Origin: Mycobacterium gordonae
Lineage (GTDB): Bacteria; Actinomycetota; Actinomycetes; Mycobacteriales; Mycobacteriaceae
NCBI RefSeq assembly: GCF_001417955.2
Contig: NZ_LKTM01000090.1
Span: 1 to 64,000, forward strand
DNA length: 64,000 nt
Reading direction: 5' to 3'
Part shown: piece after piece, positions 32,235 to 40,930 of the stretch
Layout of the letters: the number at the start of each line of letters is the position of its first letter
Numbering within the stretch: the first letter of the stretch is position 1
Made by a program: the position numbers and the translations under genes
Notes under the pieces: generated by a model
Database searches by the model: none
Told to the model about the DNA's origin: nothing
The model's input: only the letters and a program-made list of their open reading frames with translations

Positions 32235-33917
32235 TCAACCGCCCGGCCCCGAGGGGCTTGATGTCGGCGTTTGCGTCGTCGCCGTCGTTGCGGGCGTCGT
32301 CGCCGGAGTGACCGTCACGGGGTCGGGCACGTTCACGGCGGGTGGGATGTCACCGTCGCGGCTGGCCACGGTGGGGATGCGGATGAGGCCGCCCAGTTGA
32401 CTGCATTCATTGCTCTTCACGGTGATGGCCATCTCCCCGACGAGGTCACCCTCCGGTTGCGGCTGCAGCGTGAGCACCTGGATGGTGGTCTGGGCGCTCG
32501 CCTGACCGGTGGGACCGACGCAGGAGAATTTTGTGGTCTCCGCCCGGGATCGCCACTGGCCGTCGATGAACTCCAGGAGCAGCGGATGCACGTCCGGCGA
32601 CTTTTCCCGGGAATGGTCGCCGTCGCTGAGCAGCGTCGCCGCGGCCAGGCAGCGGGTGGGGGTGCACGACGAGCGGATCGCCCACCACGTCTCGACGTCC
32701 GGCGGCTGCGGGGTGGGCTTGGTGTCGAAGGTCTGCCGGGAGCGTTGCACCTCGATCCGGTAGGTGCCGTTCAGTGGCAGCGGGGCGGCCGCCGGGGTGC
32801 TGCCGGGTGCGGTGCTCGAGGTGGTCACCGGACCGCCGGCCTGCGGGGCAGGTTCGCTGGTTTGGCGCCCGATCGCGATGCCGGCCGCCAACAACCCGAC
32901 CAGCAACAACAGCGCGACGGCGCCGATCATCAGCCGGCGCGGGCCGAACCTCCTCGGTCCCCGGGAACCGGTCGAGAACGCGTCCAGGCGCCGGGCCGCG
33001 GAACCCGCCGCGGACCGCAGCAAGCCCCTCGGGGGGCCGGCGGCCGGTTCGGCGCCGGACGGTTGGGGAATGGCTTCCGGCCAGGCGTAAGCCGGGTAGT
33101 CGACGACATACGCGGGCTCGACGGCCGGTTGCGCGACGGGCGCCTCGCGGTCGACGATCCCGGCTCGTTCCGCGAGCGCCGTGGCGAACTCGCGGCAACT
33201 GCCGAACCGGTCCGCCGGGTCTTCAGCCAGCGCCCTGGCGAGCACCTCGTCCAGTCGGGCCAGGTCCGGGCGCCCCTCGCTGAGCCTGGGTGGCTTCGGT
33301 TGCGCCGGCGGCGCCCCGGTGAACATATGCACCGCGGTGGCGGCCAGCGCGTACTGGTCAGCGCGGCCGTCGATGGCCGCGCCGGCCAACTCTTCCGGGG
33401 CGGCATACCCACTCTCGCCCGGCGGGCGCTGTAACCCGAAGTCGGACAACATGATTCGCGGTTCACCCGCGCCCGGGGTAGTCAGCAACAGGTTGGCGGG
33501 CCGGACGTCGCGGTGCAGCACGCCCCGCAGATGGGCGAAGTCAAGGCCGGCGGCCGCGGCGGTGATGATCGCGACGACCTCGCTGACCGGCAGCACCGCG
33601 GGGAAACGATCGGCCATCAACTGGGCCGCGTCGGTGCCGTCGACGTAATCCATTGCGACCCAGAGTTGTCCGTCGAACTCTCCGCGCTCGTGCACCTCGA
33701 CGATGTTGAGGTGATAGAGGTTGGCGACGCTGACGTTCTCGCGATGGAACCGGGCGCGGAAGTCGCCGTCCGCCCACAGTGTGAACGGGAGCACCTTCAG
33801 CATCCGCCACCCCGGCAGATCCGGGCGCTGGGCCAGGTACAACTCGCCCGTCGCCGACGATCTCAGCATGCGTACGACGGTGTAACCGGCAAAAGTTGCG
33901 CCGCTGGCCAACGCCAT
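32235..33917 (-). CDS. pknI: Serine/threonine protein kinase PknI
   Basis: A 560-residue transmembrane kinase (Rv2914c is 585). The kinase domain covers about residues 10-260: Lys41 (RMLKVLP), HRD at 135-137, then Arg139 where HRDxKxxN kinases have Lys, Asn142, and DFG at 159-161. The activation loop is very short (DFGLQRPPGESGYAAPEE) and has no Thr, so regulation by loop autophosphorylation of the usual kind is unlikely. A transmembrane helix lies near residue 350 (LMIGAVALLLLVGLLAAGIA). The extracellular part (about 370-560) is the PknI sensor-like domain and ends in a Thr/Pro-rich tail. The ATG has no Shine-Dalgarno but a leaderless promoter. M. tuberculosis PknI has been linked to cell division and growth in macrophages. 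Confidence 0.93.
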   Translation of the reverse strand: MALASGATFAGYTVVRMLRSSATGELYLAQRPDLPGWRMLKVLPFTLWADGDFRARFHRENVSVANLYHLNIVEVHERGEFDGQLWVAMDYVDGTDAAQLMADRFPAVLPVSEVVAIITAAAAGLDFAHLRGVLHRDVRPANLLLTTPGAGEPRIMLSDFGLQRPPGESGYAAPEELAGAAIDGRADQYALAATAVHMFTGAPPAQPKPPRLSEGRPDLARLDEVLARALAEDPADRFGSCREFATALAERAGIVDREAPVAQPAVEPAYVVDYPAYAWPEAIPQPSGAEPAAGPPRGLLRSAAGSAARRLDAFSTGSRGPRRFGPRRLMIGAVALLLLVGLLAAGIAIGRQTSEPAPQAGGPVTTSSTAPGSTPAAAPLPLNGTYRIEVQRSRQTFDTKPTPQPPDVETWWAIRSSCTPTRCLAAATLLSDGDHSREKSPDVHPLLLEFIDGQWRSRAETTKFSCVGPTGQASAQTTIQVLTLQPQPEGDLVGEMAITVKSNECSQLGGLIRIPTVASRDGDIPPAVNVPDPVTVTPATTPATTATTQTPTSSPSGPGG

Positions 33918-33929
33918 TTAGCGATGGTA
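33918..33929 (-). promoter_or_regulatory. Leaderless promoter of pknI
   Basis: TACCAT on the minus strand (33929 to 33924) matches TANNNT and ends 6 bases before the ATG. It sits inside the perfect palindrome ATGGTTACCAT, which might also bind a regulator. Confidence 0.5.
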
Positions 33930-33981
33930 ACCATCTCGGTGCGGCCAGGTGCGGCAGCGCACGGCTAACACTGAGCGAAAT

Positions 33982-35064
33982 CTAGGATCGTCCGGGCCGG
34001 AACACGGTGCCGCGCAGGATCACCAAGTCCGGCCGATTCAGCACGTCGGGACCCCGGCGGGGATCGTCGGCGTAGCACACCAGGTCGGCCGAAGCGCCGT
34101 GGTCCAGACCCGGCCGGCCCAGCCAGCGGCGGGCGTCCCAGCATGCCGCCCCCAGCGCTTCCTCGGCGGTCATGCCGATCCGGCGCAGCGCGTCGACCTC
34201 GTCGGCGATGCGCCCGTGCCTGATCATGCCGCCCGCGTCGCTGCCGGCGTAGACCGGGACGCCGGCGTCACGCGCCGCGGCCACCCGCGGATAGCCGCGG
34301 TCGTAGAGGTCGCGCATGTGCGCGGCGTACTTCGGGTAGCGGACCGCGGCATCGGCGATACCCGGGAAGTTCTCCAGGTTGATCAAGGTAGGCACCAGCG
34401 CGGTGCCGTGTTCGACCATGAGCTCGATCGTCTCGTCGGTGAGACCGGTGCCGTGCTCGATGCAGTCGATCCCGGCTTTGATCAGGCCCGGCAGCGCGTC
34501 CTCGCCGAAGACGTGCGCGGTCACGCGGGCACCGTGGGCGTGTGCGGTGTCGATCGCGGCTTTGAGCACGTCGTCGGACCACAGCGGCGCCAGGTCGCCG
34601 ATCCCCCGGTCGATCCAGTCGCCGACCAGCTTGATCCACCCGTCGCCGCGGCGGGCCTGCTCGGCGACGGCATCCGGCAGCTGCGATTCGTCTTCCATGT
34701 CGGCGGCCAGACCGGGGATGTAGCGCTTGGGCCGGGCCAGGTGCCGTCCGGCGCGGATGATGCGGGGCAGGTCGTGGTGGTCGTCGAGGCTGCGGGTGTC
34801 GATCGGTGAGCCGCAGTCGCGCAACAACAGTGCCCCGGCGTCACGTTCGGCTTCGGCCTGGGCGATCGCTTCGTCGAGTTCGACGGCGCCGTGCTCACCG
34901 AGCCCGACGTGGCAGTGAGCGTCCACCAGCCCCGGCAGGATCCAGCCGCCATCGAAGACGGTGTCGGCGCCGGACACCGGTTCGGCGCTGATGCGGCCGT
35001 CGACTATCCACAGTTCGGTGACGACGTCGCCGGGCAGACCCAGCCCCCGCACGTGCAGCCGCAC
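33982..35064 (-). CDS. Amidohydrolase family protein (Rv2915c orthologue)
   Basis: A 360-residue metal-dependent hydrolase of the amidohydrolase superfamily. WILPGLVDAHCHVGLGEHG gives the HxH metal pair (His50, His52). HGARVTAHVFGEDAL and DCIEHGTGLTDE supply further metal ligands, and YAGSDAGGMIRHG the catalytic Asp. RPGLDHGASADLVCYADDPR is the C-terminal sandwich. It resembles imidazolonepropionase/prolidase-type members; the substrate is unknown. It follows ffh with only 7 bp between, in the same direction. Confidence 0.87.
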   Translation of the reverse strand: MRLHVRGLGLPGDVVTELWIVDGRISAEPVSGADTVFDGGWILPGLVDAHCHVGLGEHGAVELDEAIAQAEAERDAGALLLRDCGSPIDTRSLDDHHDLPRIIRAGRHLARPKRYIPGLAADMEDESQLPDAVAEQARRGDGWIKLVGDWIDRGIGDLAPLWSDDVLKAAIDTAHAHGARVTAHVFGEDALPGLIKAGIDCIEHGTGLTDETIELMVEHGTALVPTLINLENFPGIADAAVRYPKYAAHMRDLYDRGYPRVAAARDAGVPVYAGSDAGGMIRHGRIADEVDALRRIGMTAEEALGAACWDARRWLGRPGLDHGASADLVCYADDPRRGPDVLNRPDLVILRGTVFRPGRS

Positions 35065-35071
35065 TGCGCGG

Positions 35072-36628
35072 CTACTTCTGGCCGGGGAACTTCAGCTTGG
35101 ACAGGTCGAAGTCGGCCAGCCCGGGCGGCAGTTCGTTGAGGCCCTCCGGCATCTGCGACAGGTCCGGGAACCCTGCCGGCATGCCGGGCATGCCCGCGCC
35201 GAACGGGCTGCGCGTCTTCGGCGGCGTCGGTCCGCGGGCGCCCTTCTTGCCCTTCTTGCCCTTCGAGCTGCGTGATTTGCGCGTCGCCGATTTACGGCCC
35301 AGCCCGGGGATTCCCATGCCGCCCAGCATCGAGGACATCATCTTGCGGGCTTCGAAAAAGCGGTCGACCAACTGGTTGACCTCGGAGACGGTGACACCGG
35401 AGCCGTTGGCGATGCGCAGCCGCCGCGAGGCGTTGATGATCTTCGGATCGGCCCGCTCGGCCGGCGTCATGCCGCGGATGATCGCCTGGATGCGGTCGAG
35501 GCTCTTGTCGTCGACCTCGGCCAGCGCGTCCTTCATCTGCGCGCCGCCGGGCAGCATGCCGAGCAGGTTGCCGATCGGGCCCATCTTGCGGACGGCCAGC
35601 ATCTGCTCGAGGAAGTCCTCCAGCGTCAGCTCACCGGCACCGATCTTGGCGGCGGCAGCCTCGGCCTGTTGGGCGTCGAAGACCTGCTCGGCCTGTTCGA
35701 TCAGGCTCAGCACGTCGCCCATACCCAGGATGCGGCTGGCCATCCGGTCGGGGTGGAAGACGTCGAAGTCCTCGAATTTCTCACCGGTGGAGGCGAAAAG
35801 TATTGGCACGCCGGTCACTTCGCGGACCGACAGGGCCGCGCCACCACGGGCGTCGCCGTCCAGCTTGGTCAGCACCACGCCGGTGAAGCCGACGCCTTCG
35901 CCGAAGGCCTGGGCGGTGGCGACGGCGTCCTGACCGATCATCGCGTCCAGGACGAAGAGGGTCTCGTCGGGGTTGACGGCGTCGCGGATGGCCGCGGCCT
36001 GGGCCATCAACTCCTCGTCGATGCCGAGGCGGCCGGCGGTGTCGACGATGACGAAGTCGAAATGCTTGGCCTTGGCTTCGGCGATACCCGCGGCGGCGAC
36101 CGCGACCGGGTCGCCAGGGCCGGACTCGGGTGACGCTCCGGGGTGCGGCGCAAATACCGGCACCCCGGCCCGCTGGCCGACGACCTGTAGCTGGTTGACG
36201 GCGGCGGGGCGCTGCAGGTCGCAGGCGACCAGCAGCGGCGTGTGGCCCTGGTTCTTGAGCCGGAAGGCCAGTTTGCCCGCCAGCGTCGTCTTACCGGAAC
36301 CCTGCAGACCGGCGAGCATGATCACCGTCGGGGGGTTCTTGGCGTAGGCGATCTCACGCGTCTCACCACCGAGGATGCCGATCAGTTCCTCGTTGACGAT
36401 CTTGACGACCTGCTGCGCCGGGTTGAGGGCGCCGGAGACCTCGTGGCCGCGGGCGCGCTCCTTGATCCGGTGGACGAATGCCCGGACGACGGGCAGCGAG
36501 ACGTCGGCTTCCAGTAGCGCGAGCCGGATTTCGCGGGTGGTGGCCTCGATATCGGCGTCGGTCAGGCGGCCCTTGCCGCGCAACCCCGCCAGGGCACCGG
36601 TCAACCGGTCGGAGAGCGATTCAAACAC
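35072..36628 (-). CDS. ffh: Signal recognition particle protein Ffh
   Basis: Ffh with 4.5S RNA recognises signal sequences on nascent chains and docks with FtsY. The 518-residue protein has the N domain, the GTPase G domain (GLQGSGKTTLAGKLA, DTAGRLGID and TKLDGDARGGAAL), and a methionine-rich M domain (about 320-440, FLEQMLAVRKMGPIGNLLGM and MTPAERADPKIINASRRLRI). The C-terminal tail after about residue 450 is basic then Pro/Gly/Met-rich. The partner gene ftsY lies in this window at about 45.3-46.7 kb. Confidence 0.97.
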   Translation of the reverse strand: MFESLSDRLTGALAGLRGKGRLTDADIEATTREIRLALLEADVSLPVVRAFVHRIKERARGHEVSGALNPAQQVVKIVNEELIGILGGETREIAYAKNPPTVIMLAGLQGSGKTTLAGKLAFRLKNQGHTPLLVACDLQRPAAVNQLQVVGQRAGVPVFAPHPGASPESGPGDPVAVAAAGIAEAKAKHFDFVIVDTAGRLGIDEELMAQAAAIRDAVNPDETLFVLDAMIGQDAVATAQAFGEGVGFTGVVLTKLDGDARGGAALSVREVTGVPILFASTGEKFEDFDVFHPDRMASRILGMGDVLSLIEQAEQVFDAQQAEAAAAKIGAGELTLEDFLEQMLAVRKMGPIGNLLGMLPGGAQMKDALAEVDDKSLDRIQAIIRGMTPAERADPKIINASRRLRIANGSGVTVSEVNQLVDRFFEARKMMSSMLGGMGIPGLGRKSATRKSRSSKGKKGKKGARGPTPPKTRSPFGAGMPGMPAGFPDLSQMPEGLNELPPGLADFDLSKLKFPGQK

Positions 36629-36776
36629 GACCGCCAGCCTAATGGTCGGGGCGCGGACCGGCGCATCCCGTGCTCCCGCGACACTGCAACGAGGCAGCCG
36701 ACACGCCGGCGCTGCCCTACCTGGTTTCAGTCTCGGCGCAAGCCCGTCGACCCTTTCATTTGAACTTGGCAGGCGT

Positions 36777-36782
36777 TAGTTT
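36777..36782 (+). promoter_or_regulatory. Leaderless promoter of the proline-rich membrane protein
   Basis: TAGTTT matches TANNNT and lies 6 bases before the GTG start, which has no Shine-Dalgarno. Confidence 0.5.
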
Positions 36783-36788
36783 TGCCGC

Positions 36789-37028
36789 GTGGTCACTGTG
36801 CTCGCAGACCTGGCGCCTGCTAAATCGTCTTCGTCTCCGGTGCTGCTGGTGGTCGTGTTGCTGCTGCTCGTGCTGTTAGCGGCCGTCGTGGTTGTCGCGA
36901 TCCTGGTGCGCCGCTCCCGGCGACCGAAGCCGCCTCCGCCGCAGTGGGGCCCGCCTCCGATGGGTCCCCCGCCGGGGTGGCCGCCGCAACAGCCGCCGCC
37001 GCCTCCGCCGGGCCCGCCTACCGGTTGA
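36789..37028 (+). CDS. Small proline-rich membrane protein
   Basis: A 79-residue protein with one strong hydrophobic helix (about 16-41, VLLVVVLLLLVLLAAVVVVA), a basic stop-transfer (RRSRRPK), and a tail of about 33 residues that is nearly all Pro, Gly, Trp and Gln (PPPPQWGPPPMG and so on). I do not recognise a family. The tail would be cytoplasmic by the positive-inside rule. The leaderless-type promoter and strong composition bias support it as real. The last 11 bp overlap the minus-strand 107-residue gene. Confidence 0.55.
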   Translation: MVTVLADLAPAKSSSSPVLLVVVLLLLVLLAAVVVVAILVRRSRRPKPPPPQWGPPPMGPPPGWPPQQPPPPPPGPPTG

Positions 37029-37341
37029 GGAGCAGCCCGGTGAGCAGCGACGAGGCGTTGGCGCCCACGCTCAGCAGCGCCAGCGTGACCAGTTCACGCC
37101 GGACGGCGACCGCCAGCACAACCGCCTCGGCGAGTGTGACCGCGAACTCTGTCAGCGCCAACGCCGGCAGGGTGGGTTCCGGCGCCAATACCCACCACGC
37201 CACCGGATGCGTGACGGCGTTGACACCGATCGCCAGCAACAGCGCCCACCACCACCTCAGCCCGACGATGCCCACCAGTCCGCCGACGTACCACAGCGAT
37301 TCCACCGCGACCGTGGCAACGAAAGCGGTCAGTTGGGACAC
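37018..37341 (-). CDS. Small polytopic membrane protein with NxxTHP motif
   Basis: A 107-residue protein with about three to four hydrophobic segments. The middle contains NAVTHPVAWWVLAP and the next helix has two acidic residues (LTEFAVTLAEAVVLAV). This pattern (NxxTHP, then E-x6-E inside a helix) occurs in uncharacterised bacterial membrane proteins, and polar residues in the membrane suggest a conserved core. The GTG start has no ribosome binding site but a TAAAGT -10 hexamer 6 bases upstream. It is divergent from the 328-residue membrane protein, whose start lies 3 bp away. Function unknown. Confidence 0.7.
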   Translation of the reverse strand: MSQLTAFVATVAVESLWYVGGLVGIVGLRWWWALLLAIGVNAVTHPVAWWVLAPEPTLPALALTEFAVTLAEAVVLAVAVRRELVTLALLSVGANASSLLTGLLLNR

Positions 37342-37344
37342 GCG

Positions 37345-38331
37345 ATGACTTTACGGGTGATCTGGCTGTTCGCCGGGGCCGCGGCGGTGGCTCTGGCCGT
37401 CGCGATGAGGGCACCGCTGGCCACTACCGTGCTGGGGCTGATGGCGTTCGGGGTCTTGCACAACGTGCTGGAATTGCGCTACGTCACTGGACGTTTCGCG
37501 GCGGTGCTGTCCGGCCGGCTGCTCTGGTGGCTACTGGGTCTGATCACCGTGATCGTGTTGTGCCGGCTGGCGGGCATGGTCGTCGGCGAACCGGCCCGGC
37601 TGGCGGAGATCGTCGTCGGTTACGCGGTGCTCGGCGCGGCCTGTGTGGCGGGGCTGCGCGGCCCGGCGCTGATCGCGGCGGCGGCGGTGCTGGCGCTCGC
37701 CACGGCCGCCTCGCTGAGCTGGCCCGCGTACCACTTCGTCGTGCTGTCTCATCTGCACAACGTGGTGCCGCTGTTCTTCCTCTGGGAGTGGGCGGCCAGG
37801 TTGCCCACCGCGTCGGTACGCCGGTGGTTCCGATCGGTGCAGATCGGGTGGGTTGTGGTCGTGCCCGCGGTACTGCTGTCCGGTGTGCTCGACCACCACC
37901 TGGGCGGGACGAGTTCCTCGCTGGCGGGGTTCGCGGGAAATCCGCGGACAATCGTGGCGGCCAGCGCGCCGCCCGCAGCCGTGCTGACCGAGGCCGGTGT
38001 GCGGCTGCTCGTCGTGTTCGCCTTCCTGCAGACGATGCACTACTTCGTCTGGGTGGGTTTCTTCCCCCGCTACGCGCCCCACGCGGCCCGGGCGTTCGAG
38101 GTCCGCGCTCCGTGGCTGACCGGCGCAAGGGCATGGACGCTGGGAGCCGCCGTCGGTGTGGCCCTGGCCGTGGTGTTCGTCACCGACTACGCCTCCGGCA
38201 AAGCCGTGTACTCCGCGTTCGCCAGCTATCACGCCTACCTCGAGTTCCCGGTCGTGCTGGCCATGCTGCTCGGGCTGGGGGCGGCGACGGCAACGAGCCG
38301 GAGCGACGCCGTCCCAGTGGGTGCGCGGTAG
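37345..38331 (+). CDS. Histidine-containing polytopic membrane protein
   Basis: A 328-residue protein with about eight hydrophobic helices. I do not recognise a named family. Several His residues lie in or next to membrane helices: FGVLHNVLELRY, YHFVVLSHLHNVVPLFFLW, TMHYFVWVGFFPRYAP and FASYHAYLEFP. Such placement is seen in metal-dependent membrane enzymes (for example Brp/Blh-type carotene oxygenases and desaturase-like proteins), but the motifs are not a clear match. The ATG at 37345 is the best start in sequence; the one at 37405 is an alternative. Its stop overlaps the alpha/beta hydrolase start (TAGTG), so the two are translationally coupled. Confidence 0.72.
   Translation: MTLRVIWLFAGAAAVALAVAMRAPLATTVLGLMAFGVLHNVLELRYVTGRFAAVLSGRLLWWLLGLITVIVLCRLAGMVVGEPARLAEIVVGYAVLGAACVAGLRGPALIAAAAVLALATAASLSWPAYHFVVLSHLHNVVPLFFLWEWAARLPTASVRRWFRSVQIGWVVVVPAVLLSGVLDHHLGGTSSSLAGFAGNPRTIVAASAPPAAVLTEAGVRLLVVFAFLQTMHYFVWVGFFPRYAPHAARAFEVRAPWLTGARAWTLGAAVGVALAVVFVTDYASGKAVYSAFASYHAYLEFPVVLAMLLGLGAATATSRSDAVPVGAR
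37348..37353 (-). promoter_or_regulatory. Leaderless promoter of the NxxTHP membrane protein
   Basis: TAAAGT on the minus strand, 6 bases before the GTG at 37341. It overlaps the first codons of the divergent plus-strand gene, so the two genes may compete for expression, or the plus gene may start downstream. Confidence 0.5.
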
Positions 38332-39107
38332 TGCTGGAAGTCGTCGAGAAGGGTTCGCGCACCGCGCAACCGCTGCTGTTCGTGCACGGCGGCTGGCACG
38401 GGGCGTGGTGCTGGGAGAACTTCCTGGACTACTTCGCCGACGCCGGCTATCGCGCGGCGGCGGTGAGCCTGCGCGGCCATGGCGCCAGTCCCGCTCCCAA
38501 GGCGCTGCGCCGATGCTCCATGGCCGACTACGTCGACGACGTCCGCGCCGTGGCCGATTCGCTGGGTGGCCAACCCGTGCTGATCGGCCATTCACTGGGC
38601 GGTTTCGCCGTGCAGCGGTATCTGGAAACCCGTCGCGCGCCCGCCGCCGTGCTGGTCGGCTCCGTACCCCCGAGGGGCTTTCTCAAACTGGCGATGCGTG
38701 TGTGGCGCCGGCACCCGCTGATCGCCCTGCGGGCGTTCGCCGGCGGCACGTTGCTCGAATTCGTCGACACGCCGGCAATGGCGCGCGACTACCTGTTCTG
38801 CGCGCAGACGCCAGACGCCGTCGTCGAAGCCTGCAGATCGCAGGCCGGGCCCGAAAGCCTGCGTGCGGCCGCGCTCGACCCGATGATCCGGCGGGTCCGG
38901 ACGGCACTGGTCACCACCCCGATGCTGGTCCTGGGCGCCGAGCAGGACGGCTTCGTCAGCACCGCGGAAGTGCGGGCGACGGCAGCCGCTTACCGGACCG
39001 AACCCGAGTTCTTCGCGATGGGCCACAACATGATGCTCGAACCCGGCTGGCCCGACGTCGCCTCCCGGATACACGACTGGCTACAGACCCGCGACCAGCC
39101 AATCTGA
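38331..39107 (+). CDS. Alpha/beta hydrolase
   Basis: A 258-residue alpha/beta hydrolase. The oxyanion segment is LLFVHGGWHGAWCWENF. The nucleophile elbow is IGHSLGG (Ser about residue 86). The acid is in VLGAEQDGFVS and the base is His in AMGHNMML. There is no signal peptide. It resembles the short esterase/lipase group with an HGGWHGAWCW oxyanion segment. The start is a GTG overlapping the stop of the membrane protein (TAGTG). The likely substrate would be an ester or lactone linked to whatever the membrane protein handles; this is inference. Confidence 0.87.
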   Translation: MLEVVEKGSRTAQPLLFVHGGWHGAWCWENFLDYFADAGYRAAAVSLRGHGASPAPKALRRCSMADYVDDVRAVADSLGGQPVLIGHSLGGFAVQRYLETRRAPAAVLVGSVPPRGFLKLAMRVWRRHPLIALRAFAGGTLLEFVDTPAMARDYLFCAQTPDAVVEACRSQAGPESLRAAALDPMIRRVRTALVTTPMLVLGAEQDGFVSTAEVRATAAAYRTEPEFFAMGHNMMLEPGWPDVASRIHDWLQTRDQPI

Positions 39108-39217
39108 GCCTGGGGCCACGTCGTTGCAGCGCCGAAAAGCGTTGCCGTGCTAGATTTCACAGCCACTGCGCCATTGCGCGCGGCCGAGCCGCCGGGCCGG
39201 AGTTCGATGGGGGGAAT

Positions 39218-40930
39218 GTGTCGCTGCAGCCGGTCAGCCACTTCCCTGCCGACACCACTCGCTCGTTACGTGGCTGGCAGCGTCGCGCCCTGGTGAAGTA
39301 CCTGGGAACCGAGCCGCGGGACTTCCTGGCCGTGGCCACACCCGGTGCCGGCAAGACGGCCTTCGCCCTGCGGATCTCCGGCGAGCTGATCGCGCACCGG
39401 GCCGTCGAGCAGCTCACCGTCGTCGTGCCCACCGAGCACCTCAAGATCCAGTGGGCGCAGGCCGCCGGACGCCAGGGGCTCTCCCTGGACCCGAAGTTCT
39501 CCAACTCCAACCCGCAGACCTCGCCGGAGTACCACGGCGTGGTGGTCACCTACGCCCAGGTGGCTGCCCACCCGACCCTGCACCGGGTACGCACCGAACA
39601 GCGCAAGACGCTGGTCATCTTCGACGAGATCCACCACGGCGGCGACGCCAAAACCTGGGGTGACGCGATCCGGGAAGCCTTCGGCGACGCCACCCGCCGG
39701 CTCGCCCTGACCGGGACCCCGTTCCGCAGCGACGACAGTCCGATCCCGTTCGTGAACTACGAACCCGACGCCGACGGCCTGATGCGATCCAAGGCCGACC
39801 ACACCTACGGCTACGCCGAGGCGCTGGCCGACGGCGTGGTGCGCCCGGTGGTGTTCATGGCGTACTCGGGGCAGGCCCGCTGGCGGGACAGCGCCGGCGA
39901 GGAGCATGAGGCTCGGCTGGGCGAACCGTTGTCGGCCGAGCAGACCGCGCGGGCCTGGCGCACCGCCCTGGACCCGGCCGGCGAATGGATGCCGGCGGTG
40001 ATCGCGGCGGCCGACCAGCGGCTGCGCCAGAAGCGTGAGCATGTGCCCGACGCGGGCGGCATGATCATCGCCTCGGACCGGACCGCGGCCCGCGCCTATG
40101 CGACCCTGCTCACCAAGTTGACCGGCGAGGCGCCCACCGTCGTCCTGTCCGACGACCCTGGGTCGTCGGCCCGCATCTCGGAGTTCTCGGCCAGCAGCAG
40201 CCGGTGGCTGGTCGCCGTGCGGATGGTCTCCGAAGGGGTCGACGTGCCGCGCCTGTCGGTCGGGATCTACGCCACCAGCGCCTCGACGCCGCTGTTCTTC
40301 GCCCAGGCGATCGGGCGGTTCGTGCGATCCCGCCGAGCGGGCGAGACGGCGAGCATCTTCTTGCCGTCGGTGCCAAACCTGCTGCAACTGGCCAGCGAGC
40401 TGGAGGCACAGCGCAACCACGTCCTGGGCAAACCGCACCGCGAATCCGAGGGCGACCCGCTCGACGAGGACCCGGCCACCAAGACCCAGAACGAACCCGG
40501 CGAAGAGAAGGGCTTCACCTCGCTGGGCGCCGACGCCGAGCTGGATCAGGTCATCTTCGACGGTTCCTCATTCGGCACCGCCACCCCCGCCGGCAGCGAC
40601 GAGGAGGCCGATTACCTGGGCATTCCCGGCCTGCTCGACGCCGAACAGATGCGCGCGCTGCTGCATCGGCGCCAGGACGAGCAGCTGCAGCGACGCGCAC
40701 AAACCGGTATTCCGGCACCGACGATGACCACCCACGGGCAACTGCGGGAGCTGCGCCGCGAACTCAACGCCCTGGTGTCGGTCGCTCACCACCGCACCGG
40801 CAAGCCGCACGGCTGGATCCACAACGAGCTGCGCCGCCGCTGCGGCGGGCCGCCGATCGCCGCGGCGACGCGCGATCAGCTCAAGGCACGCATCGACGCC
40901 GTGCGCCAATTCAACGCCGAGCAGAGCTAG
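39218..40930 (+). CDS. DEAD/DEAH-box helicase family protein
   Basis: A 570-residue superfamily 2 ATPase, the counterpart of Rv2917 (annotated longer in H37Rv). Walker A is ATPGAGKT (residues 40-47), the Walker B box is IFDEIHH (Asp136-Glu137-Ile-His139), and motif III is [14 protein letters not shown]. Motifs V and VI in the C-terminal RecA fold are [19 protein letters not shown] and [10 protein letters not shown]. This arrangement resembles the type I/III restriction-helicase group and RadD-type repair helicases. The last 60 residues hold a helical region ([20 protein letters not shown]). The GTG has GGGGGA 2-3 bases upstream and a TAGATT -10-like element at 39151. It converges on glnD with a 4-bp overlap. 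Confidence 0.88.
   Translation: MSLQPVSHFPADTTRSLRGWQRRALVKYLGTEPRDFLAVATPGAGKTAFALRISGELIAHRAVEQLTVVVPTEHLKIQWAQAAGRQGLSLDPKFSNSNPQTSPEYHGVVVTYAQVAAHPTLHRVRTEQRKTLVIFDEIHHGGDAKTWGDAIREAFGDATRRLALTGTPFRSDDSPIPFVNYEPDADGLMRSKADHTYGYAEALADGVVRPVVFMAYSGQARWRDSAGEEHEARLGEPLSAEQTARAWRTALDPAGEWMPAVIAAADQRLRQKREHVPDAGGMIIASDRTAARAYATLLTKLTGEAPTVVLSDDPGSSARISEFSASSSRWLVAVRMVSEGVDVPRLSVGIYATSASTPLFFAQAIGRFVRSRRAGETASIFLPSVPNLLQLASELEAQRNHVLGKPHRESEGDPLDEDPATKTQNEPGEEKGFTSLGADAELDQVIFDGSSFGTATPAGSDEEADYLGIPGLLDAEQMRALLHRRQDEQLQRRAQTGIPAPTMTTHGQLRELRRELNALVSVAHHRTGKPHGWIHNELRRRCGGPPIAAATRDQLKARIDAVRQFNAEQS

Noticed and set aside
38156..39217. Upstream extension of the helicase frame
   Set aside because: It runs through the alpha/beta hydrolase gene in another frame. 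Conserved helicase sequence starts after the GTG at 39218.
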